This document shows, piece after piece, positions 34,952-43,705 of a stretch of DNA of 64,000 nucleotides (position 1 is the stretch's first letter; every line of letters begins with the position of its first letter). Both the position numbers and the translations under genes were made by a program. The notes beneath the pieces are model-generated. The model saw nothing but the letters and a program-made list of their open reading frames with translations. It was not told where the DNA came from and ran no database searches. The DNA comes from Halostella pelagica (lineage in GTDB: Archaea > Halobacteriota > Halobacteria > Halobacteriales > Natronoarchaeaceae): NCBI GenBank assembly GCA_005954745.1, contig CP040679.1:1-64000 (forward strand), given 5' to 3'.

Positions 34952-36613
34952 ATGACAAAAGGAGGAGACTCCGTAGCCCGTGTGCTCGCGGAGAACGGTA
35001 TTTCGGAGACGTACGTACTACTCGGCAACCAGACCGTCGACATCGCCGACGGCCTTCACGAACGTGACGTAGATGTGATATCCGCACGTCACGAGTACAA
35101 CGCAGCCGTTATGGCCGACACCAGAGGTCGGCTCACGGGAGAGCCCGGCGTCGCGATCACGGTTGCAGGCCCCGGGGGTACAAATGCGCTGACCGGTGTC
35201 GCTCAGGCCTATACGGCCGCCTCACCGATGGTCTTCATCAGTGCAGTACTACCCGAAGACGCCCCGACTGAGTCCCTTCACGGCGTCGACGACCAACATT
35301 TCCTCAGGAAAGCGTTCGAGCCGGCAACCAAGTGGAGCACGCAGGTCCACGACCCCGAGCGCGTCCCGGAAGCACTGAACCGGGCGTTCGACATCGCAAC
35401 GACCGGTCGCCCCGGACCGGTCTTCGTCGGTATCGACGAAGAGATCCTCACCGAATCCGTCGATATTCCGGAGTCGGCGTTCGACTGGACGCATATCTCC
35501 GAGACGCCGCCCGCGGCTGACGCGGTCGTCGATGCGCTCGAACCTATCGAACAGGCGGAGAAGCGCGTTCTCTATCCCGGAAAAGGCGTCCTGCGTGCGT
35601 TCGCAACCGATGAACTAGTCGCGGTCGCCGACGCGCTTGACTGCCCGGTCGTCTGCCCACGGCACTACCCCGACTCGTTCCCGAACGACCACGAGGCGTT
35701 CGCCGGCACGGTCGGGATGTCCGACCATCCCGCGGCAGTCACGGCCCTCGCTGACGCGGATGCCGTCCTCTCGGTGGGAGTGCGACCGAGTTCCCACGAA
35801 GCGGCGGTGCTCGACGACCGGACGGGGAGCGACGTCGATATCGTCTACTTCGACTCCGGCAACGTCGAGTTCCCCCAGTCGAACGCGGCCGCGTTCGTAA
35901 ACGGCGACCTCGAAACTGTGCTCGGTGCAGCCGCAGACGTCCTCGACGAGACTGCGGGCAACACTGACCCCTCGTACCGGGACGCGGTCCGGGCCGAGAA
36001 AACGAGAGTCAGCGAGGAACTGGATGACTACTTAGAGGCAGTCCGGGACCAGACGCCGATCCACCCGCTCGTCATTATGGCCGAGTTGCGGGCGGTTGCG
36101 GACGACGACGTCATCGTGACCGGAGACGCAGGTGCTGCAGGTGGCGCTTGGCCGAACGACGCGTTCGAGTACCGCGCGACGAACTCGTTCCAGCATTCGC
36201 GACTCTACGACTCGATGGGGTTCCCTGTGCCGGCGGGGAACGCCGCGAAACTCGTTGCCCCTGACCGCCAGGTGGTGAATCTGATCGGCGACGGTGGCTT
36301 CCTGATGTGCAACATGGAGTTGGCGACGGCAGTCTCCACGGACACCGATGCGGTCACTATCGTCATGAACGACGCCAAGTACGGCATGATCTGGAACTAC
36401 CAGCGGTCCGACGACCACGCCGAGATCGCGACTGATATCCCCCAGGCGGATATCGCAGCGATGGCCGAGTCGTTCGGCGTTCGAGGAGTGACGGTCGAGG
36501 ACCCCGAAGAGGTTCGTCCCGCGCTCGAAACGGCGCTCGGTGCAGATGAGCACGTCGTACTCGACGTGCATATCGACCCGACGGCGGAGTACGTGTCCCG
36601 GAAGATCTGGTAG
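34952..36613 (+). CDS. Thiamine-diphosphate-dependent enzyme (acetolactate-synthase/benzoylformate-decarboxylase-like)
   Basis: A 553-residue three-domain TPP enzyme. The catalytic Glu is in SARHEYNAAVMAD (residue 48), the central domain includes FPNDHEAFAGTVG, and the C-terminal TPP motif is IGDGGFLMCNMELATA with the NDAKYG end. A TTTTAT box at 34918-34923 sits about 30 nt before the ATG at 34952, which suits a leaderless message. No ilvN-type small subunit is adjacent, so biosynthetic acetolactate synthesis is unlikely. A 2-oxoacid decarboxylase or carboligase in ring catabolism is more plausible. Confidence 0.9.
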   Translation: MTKGGDSVARVLAENGISETYVLLGNQTVDIADGLHERDVDVISARHEYNAAVMADTRGRLTGEPGVAITVAGPGGTNALTGVAQAYTAASPMVFISAVLPEDAPTESLHGVDDQHFLRKAFEPATKWSTQVHDPERVPEALNRAFDIATTGRPGPVFVGIDEEILTESVDIPESAFDWTHISETPPAADAVVDALEPIEQAEKRVLYPGKGVLRAFATDELVAVADALDCPVVCPRHYPDSFPNDHEAFAGTVGMSDHPAAVTALADADAVLSVGVRPSSHEAAVLDDRTGSDVDIVYFDSGNVEFPQSNAAAFVNGDLETVLGAAADVLDETAGNTDPSYRDAVRAEKTRVSEELDDYLEAVRDQTPIHPLVIMAELRAVADDDVIVTGDAGAAGGAWPNDAFEYRATNSFQHSRLYDSMGFPVPAGNAAKLVAPDRQVVNLIGDGGFLMCNMELATAVSTDTDAVTIVMNDAKYGMIWNYQRSDDHAEIATDIPQADIAAMAESFGVRGVTVEDPEEVRPALETALGADEHVVLDVHIDPTAEYVSRKIW

Positions 36614-36699
36614 GGGACGTGTCCAGCAACATCAGGTAGATCCGGTTGCGAATTGCGCAAGAATCTTTACCCCAGCACAGAGTCGAACTACGTGTTGCC

Positions 36700-37584
36700 A
36701 TGCCAGTAATGGAACCGACTCCGTCCGACATAGACTTGCGCGCGATCAATTACGAAGCGGACGACGGACGCCAGTTCGACGGCTTCGAAATGACGAGCGG
36801 GGAGACGACTTTCAACGGCGAAGAGACCTGCGTCGTTTTCCTGCACGGCCTCCGTGGGTTCGCGCTCGGTGCAGGCATCTCCCCGGTCGCGTACCCCCTC
36901 GCCCGCGCCGGCATCAGGTGCCTGTCGATCAACAAGCGAAACAGCGGGAAAGGCTACGAGAAATCGGATTTCGCTGAGATCGACCGTGATATCGCTGGAG
37001 CCGTCGACTGGGCGACCGAACAGGGCGCGAGCGAAATCGTCATCTGGGGCCGAAGCCTCGGCGCGACGGAAGCGGCGTACTTCCAGGGAAAGCGTAACCA
37101 CCCGGATGTCGACGCAGTCGTACTCGCCGCTCCGTTCGCCGACATCCGAGAGCGGTCGACGCGGAGTTACTTCGAAGCGGTGTCCGATGACCCGGACGCG
37201 GCGTACGAGGACTTCGTCGACGAGGCGCGAGAACTGGTGGACGCCGGACGGGAAAACGAGATCGTTGCGTTGCCGCGTCCAGTGGGTGACGGCATCGAGT
37301 ACATCCCGATGACTGCGGAATCGTTCCTCTCGTACCGGTCGCCGGAGAGCAAGTGCGCGACGATAGACTGGACGCCCGATATCGAGATCCCGATTCTGCT
37401 CGTCCCCCATTCGTCGGACCGAAACGTCACCCCGGCCGAGGCAGAGGAGATAGCGGAGACGGCGACAGCGAGTCCCCTCGTGGAAGTCGAGCCCATCGCT
37501 GCGGACCACTTCTTCACTGGGAGCGAGGGGACTGTCGCCGAGATCACAGCCGAGTTCATCGAACGTGCGCGAGGAGCCGAATAA
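36700..37584 (+). CDS. Alpha/beta hydrolase
   Basis: A 294-residue alpha/beta-fold hydrolase. The oxyanion region is CVVFLHGLRG, the nucleophile elbow is IWGRSLGATEAA (GxSxG), the acid is probably Asp in HSSDRNVTP and the His is in AADHFFTGSEG. The elbow and the absence of a lid suggest a peptidase/esterase-type member rather than a classical BphD. In this locus it could hydrolyse a ring-cleavage product or an amide (inference). The ATG at 36700 is supported by AATCTTTAC 30 nt upstream. Confidence 0.9.
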   Translation: MPVMEPTPSDIDLRAINYEADDGRQFDGFEMTSGETTFNGEETCVVFLHGLRGFALGAGISPVAYPLARAGIRCLSINKRNSGKGYEKSDFAEIDRDIAGAVDWATEQGASEIVIWGRSLGATEAAYFQGKRNHPDVDAVVLAAPFADIRERSTRSYFEAVSDDPDAAYEDFVDEARELVDAGRENEIVALPRPVGDGIEYIPMTAESFLSYRSPESKCATIDWTPDIEIPILLVPHSSDRNVTPAEAEEIAETATASPLVEVEPIAADHFFTGSEGTVAEITAEFIERARGAE

Positions 37585-37616
37585 AAGAGTCGCCCAGTGA
37601 AACGAGTCGCTCGTCT

Positions 37617-38078
37617 CTAGTGAAACAGCGGGTCGTCGTCGTGGTCGTCGACCGGGCCGAGCGGCGTTTCCAGAAGTTCGGAGAACAGGTCCATCTCCGC
37701 CTGGCTCAACGCGACGAGTTCGGCGACGCCCAGGCGGCACGAATATCCGAGCTTGTGAGAGCTAACTTCGAGTCGGGGACCGTCGTCGGTTTCGACCACG
37801 GCCAGTTGAATCGTCGTGTACTCGTTGCCGACCTGCAGAGCTTCGTCGGTTCGGACCGGATTCCGGCCGGGCGTGTGTTCACACCCGGTCAGTTCGGTGA
37901 AGAACTCGTCGTCCTGCCAGGTGAGGCTCTCGAGCGCGAGAGCGTCCAGTCTGGTCGCGCCGTCGTCAGATTCGAGGGACAACCGCTCGCCGGTCGCCGT
38001 GAGTTCACGTCGGACGGAGACCACGGAGTCGTCCGACCGCAATGAGAGAGTCGAGTCGTCCGCGTTCTCCGGGGTCAT
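37617..38078 (-). CDS. Unknown 153-aa protein coupled to the Rieske dioxygenase
   Basis: An acidic 153-residue protein beginning MTPENADDSTLSLRSDDS and ending in DDHDDDPLFH. Its start overlaps the stop of the dioxygenase beta subunit by 4 nt, so it is the third gene of that operon. It contains only two Cys (TGCEHTP, GYSCRLG) and no ferredoxin or flavodoxin motif. A beta-rich fold is suggested by strands such as YTTIQLAVVE and PRLEVSSHKL. It may be an accessory or assembly protein, but the family is not recognised. Confidence 0.75.
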   Translation of the reverse strand: MTPENADDSTLSLRSDDSVVSVRRELTATGERLSLESDDGATRLDALALESLTWQDDEFFTELTGCEHTPGRNPVRTDEALQVGNEYTTIQLAVVETDDGPRLEVSSHKLGYSCRLGVAELVALSQAEMDLFSELLETPLGPVDDHDDDPLFH

Positions 38079-38590
38079 AGGATTATCGAGAGGGTGTTCG
38101 TCGGGATGATCGTGTGGTCGAGCAACACGAGTCGTTCGGCGATTTTGAACCCGTCGTCGGTTCGTCGGAGCGTATCGTGCCGCTCCATCGAAAGCAGGTC
38201 TGCTTCCGTCTCATCCCCCTGCTGGCGGAAGATGAGGAGGTTGTTCTTGAGTTCGACCTCCGTGCCGTCGTCATCGACGATACGGACGTTACTCACGTTC
38301 CGGCGGGTTCGAGACGGCGGGTCTTCGGACCATGCGAAATCGCTGCTCATCCGTTCGGTTCGAACCTTCAGCGTCCCCCAGTCTTCTTTCATGTGGAACG
38401 AGGAGTCGCTGAACTCCGTGTCACTCGACCGTTCGCGCGTGGTTCGGATCGGGACCCGGTAATCGATGTCCTCGGTCACGAGGTCGTGCCAGTCGGACAG
38501 TTGCCGGTTGTCCAGCAGCTCCGCCGTGTGATAGAGGAACGCTTCGCATTCGTGTCGGAGTTCGTGGCTCGAAGTCGTCTCTCCCTGCAT
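38075..38590 (-). CDS. Aromatic-ring-hydroxylating dioxygenase beta subunit
   Basis: A 171-residue NTF2-like small subunit of ring-hydroxylating dioxygenases: CEAFLYHTAELLDNRQLSDW near the N-terminus, LVTEDIDYRVPIRTTRER, the RTRRNVSNVRI strand and a C-terminal RLVLLDHTIIPTNTLSIIL tail as in BphE/BenB-type subunits. The gene begins immediately after the alpha-subunit stop. It stabilises the alpha3beta3 oxygenase. Confidence 0.92.
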   Translation of the reverse strand: MQGETTSSHELRHECEAFLYHTAELLDNRQLSDWHDLVTEDIDYRVPIRTTRERSSDTEFSDSSFHMKEDWGTLKVRTERMSSDFAWSEDPPSRTRRNVSNVRIVDDDGTEVELKNNLLIFRQQGDETEADLLSMERHDTLRRTDDGFKIAERLVLLDHTIIPTNTLSIIL

Positions 38591-39964
38591 CTACGTCCCT
38601 CCGTTGTCCGTCATGGTCTCGTACCAGGTCCGGTAGAAGTCCAGTTGGTTCTCGTCGGTCATGCCACCTTCGCGGTAAGCGGTCCCGGGGCCGACCCAAT
38701 CGTCGACGACGGTCGCTGCGGCGTTGTCGCCCGAACCCATCGTGAACTTCGTGTGAACGTCGTTTTTCCGGGCGAAGACGCTGCCCGCGGCATCGTCGAT
38801 GCCGTACCAGATGCCGACGTCGTCGACCTCGAAGTTACCGGCCGGGCTGAAACTCGACATCCCGACCTCGTAGGCGCGCTCTTTGTACTCGTCCGAGGCG
38901 TGCTTCGGGGCGAAGATCCAGTTCACGACTTCCATCTTCCCGGCACCCCTCGGCTCCCACTTCCGCAGTAGGAACGTCCCGACGGACTCCTTTTCGGGGT
39001 CGTCCCGGCCGCCGAGGAAGATGAACGAGAGGTTCGGGAACATCGTTCCGAGCGTCACGCCCGACTTGCGAGCGACCTCGTGTTGTTCCTCGGTGAGAGC
39101 GTCGTGATTGAACGTCTCGACGACTTCCGGCGGGTGTCCCCAGTAGCTCGGTTCGTCGGACTCGATCTGGTAGAAACTGAACGCGTGGCCGTCGCAATCC
39201 GCGATGCCGTACAGTTCGCTTTCCTTCTCGCCCGTCGCCGTATCGCTCCCGACGCCGGCTTCGATAGCCGACTTATGCCCCATCGGGATGTGATAGTTGT
39301 CGCCGTAGAAGTTCTCGGTCGGGGTCTTCCAGTCGTTCTCCACTTCCCATCGGTGGGGGTCCCCAATCACCTCCATATCGATGAGATCGAAGTACATGTC
39401 CAGGAACCACGTCGCGCCGCCGAGGTGCTCTTCGAGCGACGGGGCTTCGGGTGCGATACACGCGAACACGAGACCCTTGTAATCGTCGACGTGGGGGGCC
39501 TGGTGGAGCCCGTGGTCGTCCGCATCGAGATGGTCGAAGCCCGCGGATTTCTGCGGTACGCCCACGAGGTCGCCGGAGTTGTCGTACGTCCACCCGTGGT
39601 ACGGACACCGGAAGTGAGAGGTGTTGCCTTTTTCGGCGCGACAGACGTTCGCTCCGCGGTGCCGACAGCTATTGAAAAGGACGCGGAACTCGCCGTCCTC
39701 GTCCCGGACGAAGATAAACGGGTCCTCGCCGATCGTTCGTTGCCTGTAATCACCGGGTTCGGGGACTTCGGATTCGTGACCGATGTAAACCCAGGTCTGT
39801 CCGAAGATCCGGTCCAGTTCCTCCTCGTACACGGCGTCGTTATTCAGGATCTCCATGGGGACTTCGCCCACGTCGAGGGAGTCGCCCATGTCATCCAGAA
39901 TCCGCTGAACCCGGTTGAAACCGGATTCCATACTCGAATCTGGTTCGTCAGCTCCTTGTGACAT
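38591..39964 (-). CDS. Rieske non-heme iron aromatic-ring dioxygenase alpha subunit
   Basis: A 457-residue large subunit. The Rieske [2Fe-2S] cluster ligands are Cys100 and His102 (SCRHRGANVC) and Cys120 and His123 (CPYHGW). The mononuclear iron site is in YGDNYHIPMGH (Asp222 bridging, His225, His230). It catalyses cis-dihydroxylation of an aromatic ring using O2 and electrons from a ferredoxin. No dedicated ferredoxin or reductase gene is in the locus. First gene of a three-gene operon with the beta subunit and a 153-aa protein. A reverse-strand AATTTAAG element lies near 39995-40003. Confidence 0.95.
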   Translation of the reverse strand: MSQGADEPDSSMESGFNRVQRILDDMGDSLDVGEVPMEILNNDAVYEEELDRIFGQTWVYIGHESEVPEPGDYRQRTIGEDPFIFVRDEDGEFRVLFNSCRHRGANVCRAEKGNTSHFRCPYHGWTYDNSGDLVGVPQKSAGFDHLDADDHGLHQAPHVDDYKGLVFACIAPEAPSLEEHLGGATWFLDMYFDLIDMEVIGDPHRWEVENDWKTPTENFYGDNYHIPMGHKSAIEAGVGSDTATGEKESELYGIADCDGHAFSFYQIESDEPSYWGHPPEVVETFNHDALTEEQHEVARKSGVTLGTMFPNLSFIFLGGRDDPEKESVGTFLLRKWEPRGAGKMEVVNWIFAPKHASDEYKERAYEVGMSSFSPAGNFEVDDVGIWYGIDDAAGSVFARKNDVHTKFTMGSGDNAAATVVDDWVGPGTAYREGGMTDENQLDFYRTWYETMTDNGGT

Positions 39965-40043
39965 CGTGTTTTGACAGAGTGACCCGCTTGCGCTTAAATT
40001 TTGTCCTCAGTCAGTATCTCTCGCACGTCGCGTAACGGACGGA

Positions 40044-40780
40044 TGAATCAGTTTTATCGGCGTCAAAGCGTCGGTCGGGACTGGACCCCGAGTGAATCAT
40101 CTCCCCACAACGGTTATGTATAGAGAGGAAGTCCTTCCGCGTGGACTGATGGTTGCTACTGCCACACACTACGGGCTGAACGTATCAGATATGGACGACG
40201 CACTCGCGTTCTATCGCGATCTGCTCGGTCTGGAGGTCGACCGCGAGTTCCCGGTCAGTGAGGTGCAAGGTGACATCGTCGGCGTCGACGGTGTCGAAGG
40301 GGACATCACGTTCCTCGATGCCGGAGGGTTCTCGATCGAGTTGATCGCCTACGATGCGCCGGCCAACGACAACGTACACGATTCTGCGGACGGTCACGAT
40401 GTCGGCGTTGGGCACGTTTGCCTCGAAGTCGACGACGTCTGGGCGCTCTACGAGGATCTGCAGTCCGAGGCTGAGTTCGTCAATGAACCGAAAACCGTCG
40501 GAAACGGGGCACAGATAACGTACATGCGCGACCCGGACGGCAATTACGTCGAGTTGATGGAGCCACCGGCGGAGTGATGCAGTCCGATAGAGCCCCCGAA
40601 GATGTCGGCATCCGAAACGACGAATAGCGTCACGGAGTTACGACTGACTGTGTGAGATTCAACGGCGCAACGGATTTTTCCCCACTGTTGTCGGGTGAAT
40701 CATTCGTCGTTTTTTAATTCCGCCTTCGATGATCCCGGATTTCACCAACATCTTTATACGCCCCTGTCGTAATTGATTCA
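40044..40780. promoter_or_regulatory. Cluster of four TGAATCA motifs at ring-catabolism promoters
   Basis: TGAATCA occurs at 40044-40050, 40093-40099 and 40696-40702, and as its complement TGATTCA at 40774-40780. The copies flank the promoters of the Rieske operon, the small VOC gene and the binding-protein gene. A 7-mer should appear far less often by chance. They are candidate regulator half-sites. Confidence 0.3.
40149..40577 (+). CDS. VOC family protein (glyoxalase/methylmalonyl-CoA-epimerase-like)
   Basis: A 142-residue single VOC protein. Metal ligand positions are His in THYGLNVSDMDD, Glu in FSIELIAYD, His in GVGHVCLEVDD and Glu in NYVELMEPP, giving the 2-His-2-Glu pattern of glyoxalase-like enzymes. 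I chose the ATG at 40149 (MVATATHYG), which lies about 28 nt downstream of TTATGTATAG. It could isomerise or cleave a pathway intermediate. Confidence 0.88.
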   Translation: MVATATHYGLNVSDMDDALAFYRDLLGLEVDREFPVSEVQGDIVGVDGVEGDITFLDAGGFSIELIAYDAPANDNVHDSADGHDVGVGHVCLEVDDVWALYEDLQSEAEFVNEPKTVGNGAQITYMRDPDGNYVELMEPPAE

Positions 40781-40783
40781 TTC

Positions 40784-41794
40784 ATGCTTGAGGGAGATAC
40801 TCATGCAGACAGGCGGAGCGTATTGAAAGCAACCGGTAGCGCAATGGCTGTCGGTGGCCTGGCCGGCTGTCTCAGCAGCATCACCGGGAACGAATCATCC
40901 ACGCCGTCGATCACCCTGGGTCACGGTATCGCGTCCGAGGAGCCGCTGTGGCTCATGGACGCGAAATCGGATATCCTCAACCACTGGGGCGACGCGTACG
41001 AAGCCGAGTTCAAAGCCTTCCCAGCGAACAACCAGCGGCTCCAGGCGTTCCAGGCGGGTGAACTGCAAGCGGGTACGTCAGCAGCGGTCACCGCGATATT
41101 CTCGACGGCCAACGACCTCCCGTTGAGTGTCGTTTCGAACATCGCTCAGGAGCGGCGCGACGCGTTCCACGAGAAGTTCCTCGTTCGGCCCGATTCGGAT
41201 ATGAACGGCCTCAACAAGGAATCGCTCGAAGGGAAGAAGATCGGCATCTGTGCGTTCAAGTCGTGGTGTGACCTGTGGGCACAGGCGGCAGTGCGGAAGG
41301 TCGGCCTCGAACCCGGAGAAGACGTGGAACTGGTGAAGACCCCGTTCCCGACGATGGGTGAAGCGGTAAGCGATGGCCAGGTCGACACCGCGATGTTCCC
41401 GCCCGTCTTCGAGCGGATGGCGAAGGGGAAACACGACCTGAAGGGAATATTCAACGTCATCGATACGACCGGATGGGAACACGACCTGATGGAACTCTGG
41501 TTCTCGGACAAGTTCATCAACGAGAACACCGACGCTCTCGAGAAGTTCCTCGAGGACTACTCGACTGCAGTCGACTACTACAGCGAAAACAAAGAGGAGG
41601 CCAAAACGGCGATCCACGACGCCGGCTTCGTCGAGACGCCAAAGGATACGTACCTCGATCTCCCCAGTTACGAACACAGCGTGCAACCGATGACGGAGAG
41701 CCTGAAGCGGATCAACGATCTCACCGCCGAAATCGGGTGGATAGACGAACCTGTGGACATCAGCAACATCTACAACCTCGATCACCTCCCCTGA
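40784..41794 (+). CDS. SsuA/THI5-like ABC transporter substrate-binding lipoprotein
   Basis: A 336-residue Tat lipoprotein: Arg10-Arg11, hydrophobic stretch and lipobox GLAGC with Cys29. The mature domain is NMT1/SsuA-like: LGHGIASEEPLWLMDA, the GELQAGTSAAVTAIF loop, and GKKIGICAFKSWCDLWAQAA as the anion-binding segment. TTTATA at 40753-40758 is 29 nt before the ATG. It would deliver an organic acid to the SsuBC-like transporter encoded at 30127 and 33128-34764. Confidence 0.92.
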   Translation: MLEGDTHADRRSVLKATGSAMAVGGLAGCLSSITGNESSTPSITLGHGIASEEPLWLMDAKSDILNHWGDAYEAEFKAFPANNQRLQAFQAGELQAGTSAAVTAIFSTANDLPLSVVSNIAQERRDAFHEKFLVRPDSDMNGLNKESLEGKKIGICAFKSWCDLWAQAAVRKVGLEPGEDVELVKTPFPTMGEAVSDGQVDTAMFPPVFERMAKGKHDLKGIFNVIDTTGWEHDLMELWFSDKFINENTDALEKFLEDYSTAVDYYSENKEEAKTAIHDAGFVETPKDTYLDLPSYEHSVQPMTESLKRINDLTAEIGWIDEPVDISNIYNLDHLP

Positions 41795-41939
41795 CCGACG
41801 AGAAACGGCCGCAGCGCGATGGCAGCAAACACCTCTGGGCCAGTAGCCACCCTGTTCTCCCCCATTATAAACCGATTGTCCCGGACGGTCACCTGTACCC
41901 GAATAGACTTATGCATGGGGTCACCCATTGTGGTGTGTA

Positions 41940-42758
41940 ATGACCTGGCTCGACGAACAAGTAGTACTGATAACCGGCGGAGGATCCGGGCTCGGACGTG
42001 CCGTCGTTGATCGGTTCCTCGACGAAGGCGCCAAAGTGGCGGTCCTCGACGTGGACGAAGACGGTCTCGATGCCCTCGAAGCGGAGCGCGACGACGTAGT
42101 GACCGTCCACGGGGACGTGACCTCACTCGAAGACAACGAGCGTGCTGTTACGGCGGCTGTCGACGCGTTCGGTCGTCTCGACGTCTTCGTCGGGAACGCC
42201 GGCGTTTTCGACGACAACGTCTCGCTCCCCGAACTGGACGTTGACGACGTCGAGGAGAGCTTCGGCGAACTCTTCGAAGTCAACGTGCTCGGCTACATCC
42301 TGGGGGCGCGTGCAGCGCTTCCAGAGCTCGCGAAGACCGACGGCCAGATGGTGTTTACCGCATCACAGGCGAGTTTCCATCCCGACGGCGGCGGCATCCT
42401 CTACGTCCCGTCGAAACACGCCATCGCAGGGATCGTCAAACAGCTCGCGTTCGAACTCGCACCGACGGTCCGCGTCAACGCCGTCGCTCCCGGCTACGTT
42501 CCAACGGACCTCAGCGCGACCGATGCGATGGGCGGCGAGCAAGCGATCGTAGCGCCCGAGGAGTTCGACAGCTCCAACCATCCACTCGACTTCGTCCCGA
42601 CGCCCGAAGACTACACAGGCGCATACGTTCTGCTCGCCTCGCCGGAGAACTCGCGGCCGATGACGGGAACCATCATCCGCGCCGACCTGGGACGGTCCGT
42701 TCACGGAATCACGTCCGTTGCCGGACGCGCAGCCGAGTTCGTCGCGGACGGGCTCTAG
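41940..42758 (+). CDS. cis-Dihydrodiol dehydrogenase, BphB/HcaB-like SDR
   Basis: A 272-residue SDR that follows cis-2,3-dihydrodiol dehydrogenases (BphB, HcaB) along its length: VVLITGGGSGLGRAVVDRF, AKVAVLDVDEDGLDALE, VNVLGYILGARAALP, the active-site YVPSKHAIAGIV, LAFELAPTVRVNAVAPG and the tail YTGAYVLLAS with MTGTIIRADLG. It would oxidise the cis-diol made by the Rieske dioxygenase to a catechol with NAD+ (Asp after strand 2). The ATG at 41940 fits the ~5-residue lead typical of the family. Confidence 0.88.
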   Translation: MTWLDEQVVLITGGGSGLGRAVVDRFLDEGAKVAVLDVDEDGLDALEAERDDVVTVHGDVTSLEDNERAVTAAVDAFGRLDVFVGNAGVFDDNVSLPELDVDDVEESFGELFEVNVLGYILGARAALPELAKTDGQMVFTASQASFHPDGGGILYVPSKHAIAGIVKQLAFELAPTVRVNAVAPGYVPTDLSATDAMGGEQAIVAPEEFDSSNHPLDFVPTPEDYTGAYVLLASPENSRPMTGTIIRADLGRSVHGITSVAGRAAEFVADGL

Positions 42759-42871
42759 GGGAACTCGGGAAAGCCGCAGCGATAGACGGGTTCTGCCACT
42801 CTGGGTGGGAACGGGACGGGAACTTCGCCGCTCCCCAATGATTTTTGGCCCCGTGTTTCGACTATCCCGGT

Positions 42872-43699
42872 ATGACGTTCACAGTCGGTCTTATCGGGTG
42901 TGGAACCATCGGTCAAGAAATCGCTCGTGCATTCGCCAACGGGACAATAGACGCTGACCTCGCGCGTATCTACGACCGGAACCCGGAGAAACGCCAGGCC
43001 GTCGTCGACTCGTTCGAGGAACGAGACCAGCCGACGGCTGTCGATGAAATCACGGCGCTTTCCCGTGACGTCGATCTCGTCGTCGAAGCCGCCGGTCAAT
43101 CCGCAGTTGCAGACGTTACCGTCCCGAGCCTCGAAGCGGGATGTGACGTACTGCTGTTAAGTGCCGGTGCGCTCGCAGACGCCGACCTTCGGCGTCAGAT
43201 CCTCCGTGCTGCCGACGAACAGGACCGGATCGTTCACGTCCCGTCCGGAGCCATCGCGGGTCTCGACGCGGTGAAGGCCGCTTCTCTGACCGGCGACCTC
43301 GAGGCGGTGTCACTCACGACGACGAAGAATCCGGCAGGGCTGGAAGGCGCACCGTACCTCCTTGAGAACGACATCGACGTTCAGGACTTCGAGACGGCAA
43401 CGACGGTCTTCGAGGGGCCGGCAACCGAAGCGGCGTCGGCGTTCCCCTCGAACATCAACGTCGCAATGGCGCTAAGTTTGGCGGGGATCGGTCCGGACGA
43501 AACCACGGTGCAGATCGTCGCTGACCCGGCGGAGGAGAACAACGTCCACCAGATAGAGGCGACCGGCGAGATGGGTTCCATCGAGACGACCGTTCGGAAC
43601 GTGCCCTCCCCGACGAACCCGAAAACGAGCTATCTCGCGGCGATTTCCGCTATCGAGAAGCTCCGTGGACTGAGCGCTACGCTGCGCGTCGGGACCTGA
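42872..43699 (+). CDS. L-aspartate dehydrogenase-like (NadX-type) oxidoreductase
   Basis: A 275-residue protein: Rossmann motif VGLIGCGTIGQEIARAF, DLVVEAAGQSAV, IVHVPSGAIAGLDAVKAA, the TTTKNPAGLEGAPYL segment and FPSNINVAMALSLAGIG, all typical of the aspartate dehydrogenase (DUF108) family. It interconverts aspartate and iminoaspartate/oxaloacetate plus ammonia. Location between a cis-diol dehydrogenase and a DMT transporter suggests catabolic use rather than NAD biosynthesis, because no nadA or nadC is adjacent. The start at 42872 (MTFTVGLIG) is clear. Confidence 0.88.
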   Translation: MTFTVGLIGCGTIGQEIARAFANGTIDADLARIYDRNPEKRQAVVDSFEERDQPTAVDEITALSRDVDLVVEAAGQSAVADVTVPSLEAGCDVLLLSAGALADADLRRQILRAADEQDRIVHVPSGAIAGLDAVKAASLTGDLEAVSLTTTKNPAGLEGAPYLLENDIDVQDFETATTVFEGPATEAASAFPSNINVAMALSLAGIGPDETTVQIVADPAEENNVHQIEATGEMGSIETTVRNVPSPTNPKTSYLAAISAIEKLRGLSATLRVGT

Positions 43700-43705
43700 T
43701 GACGG

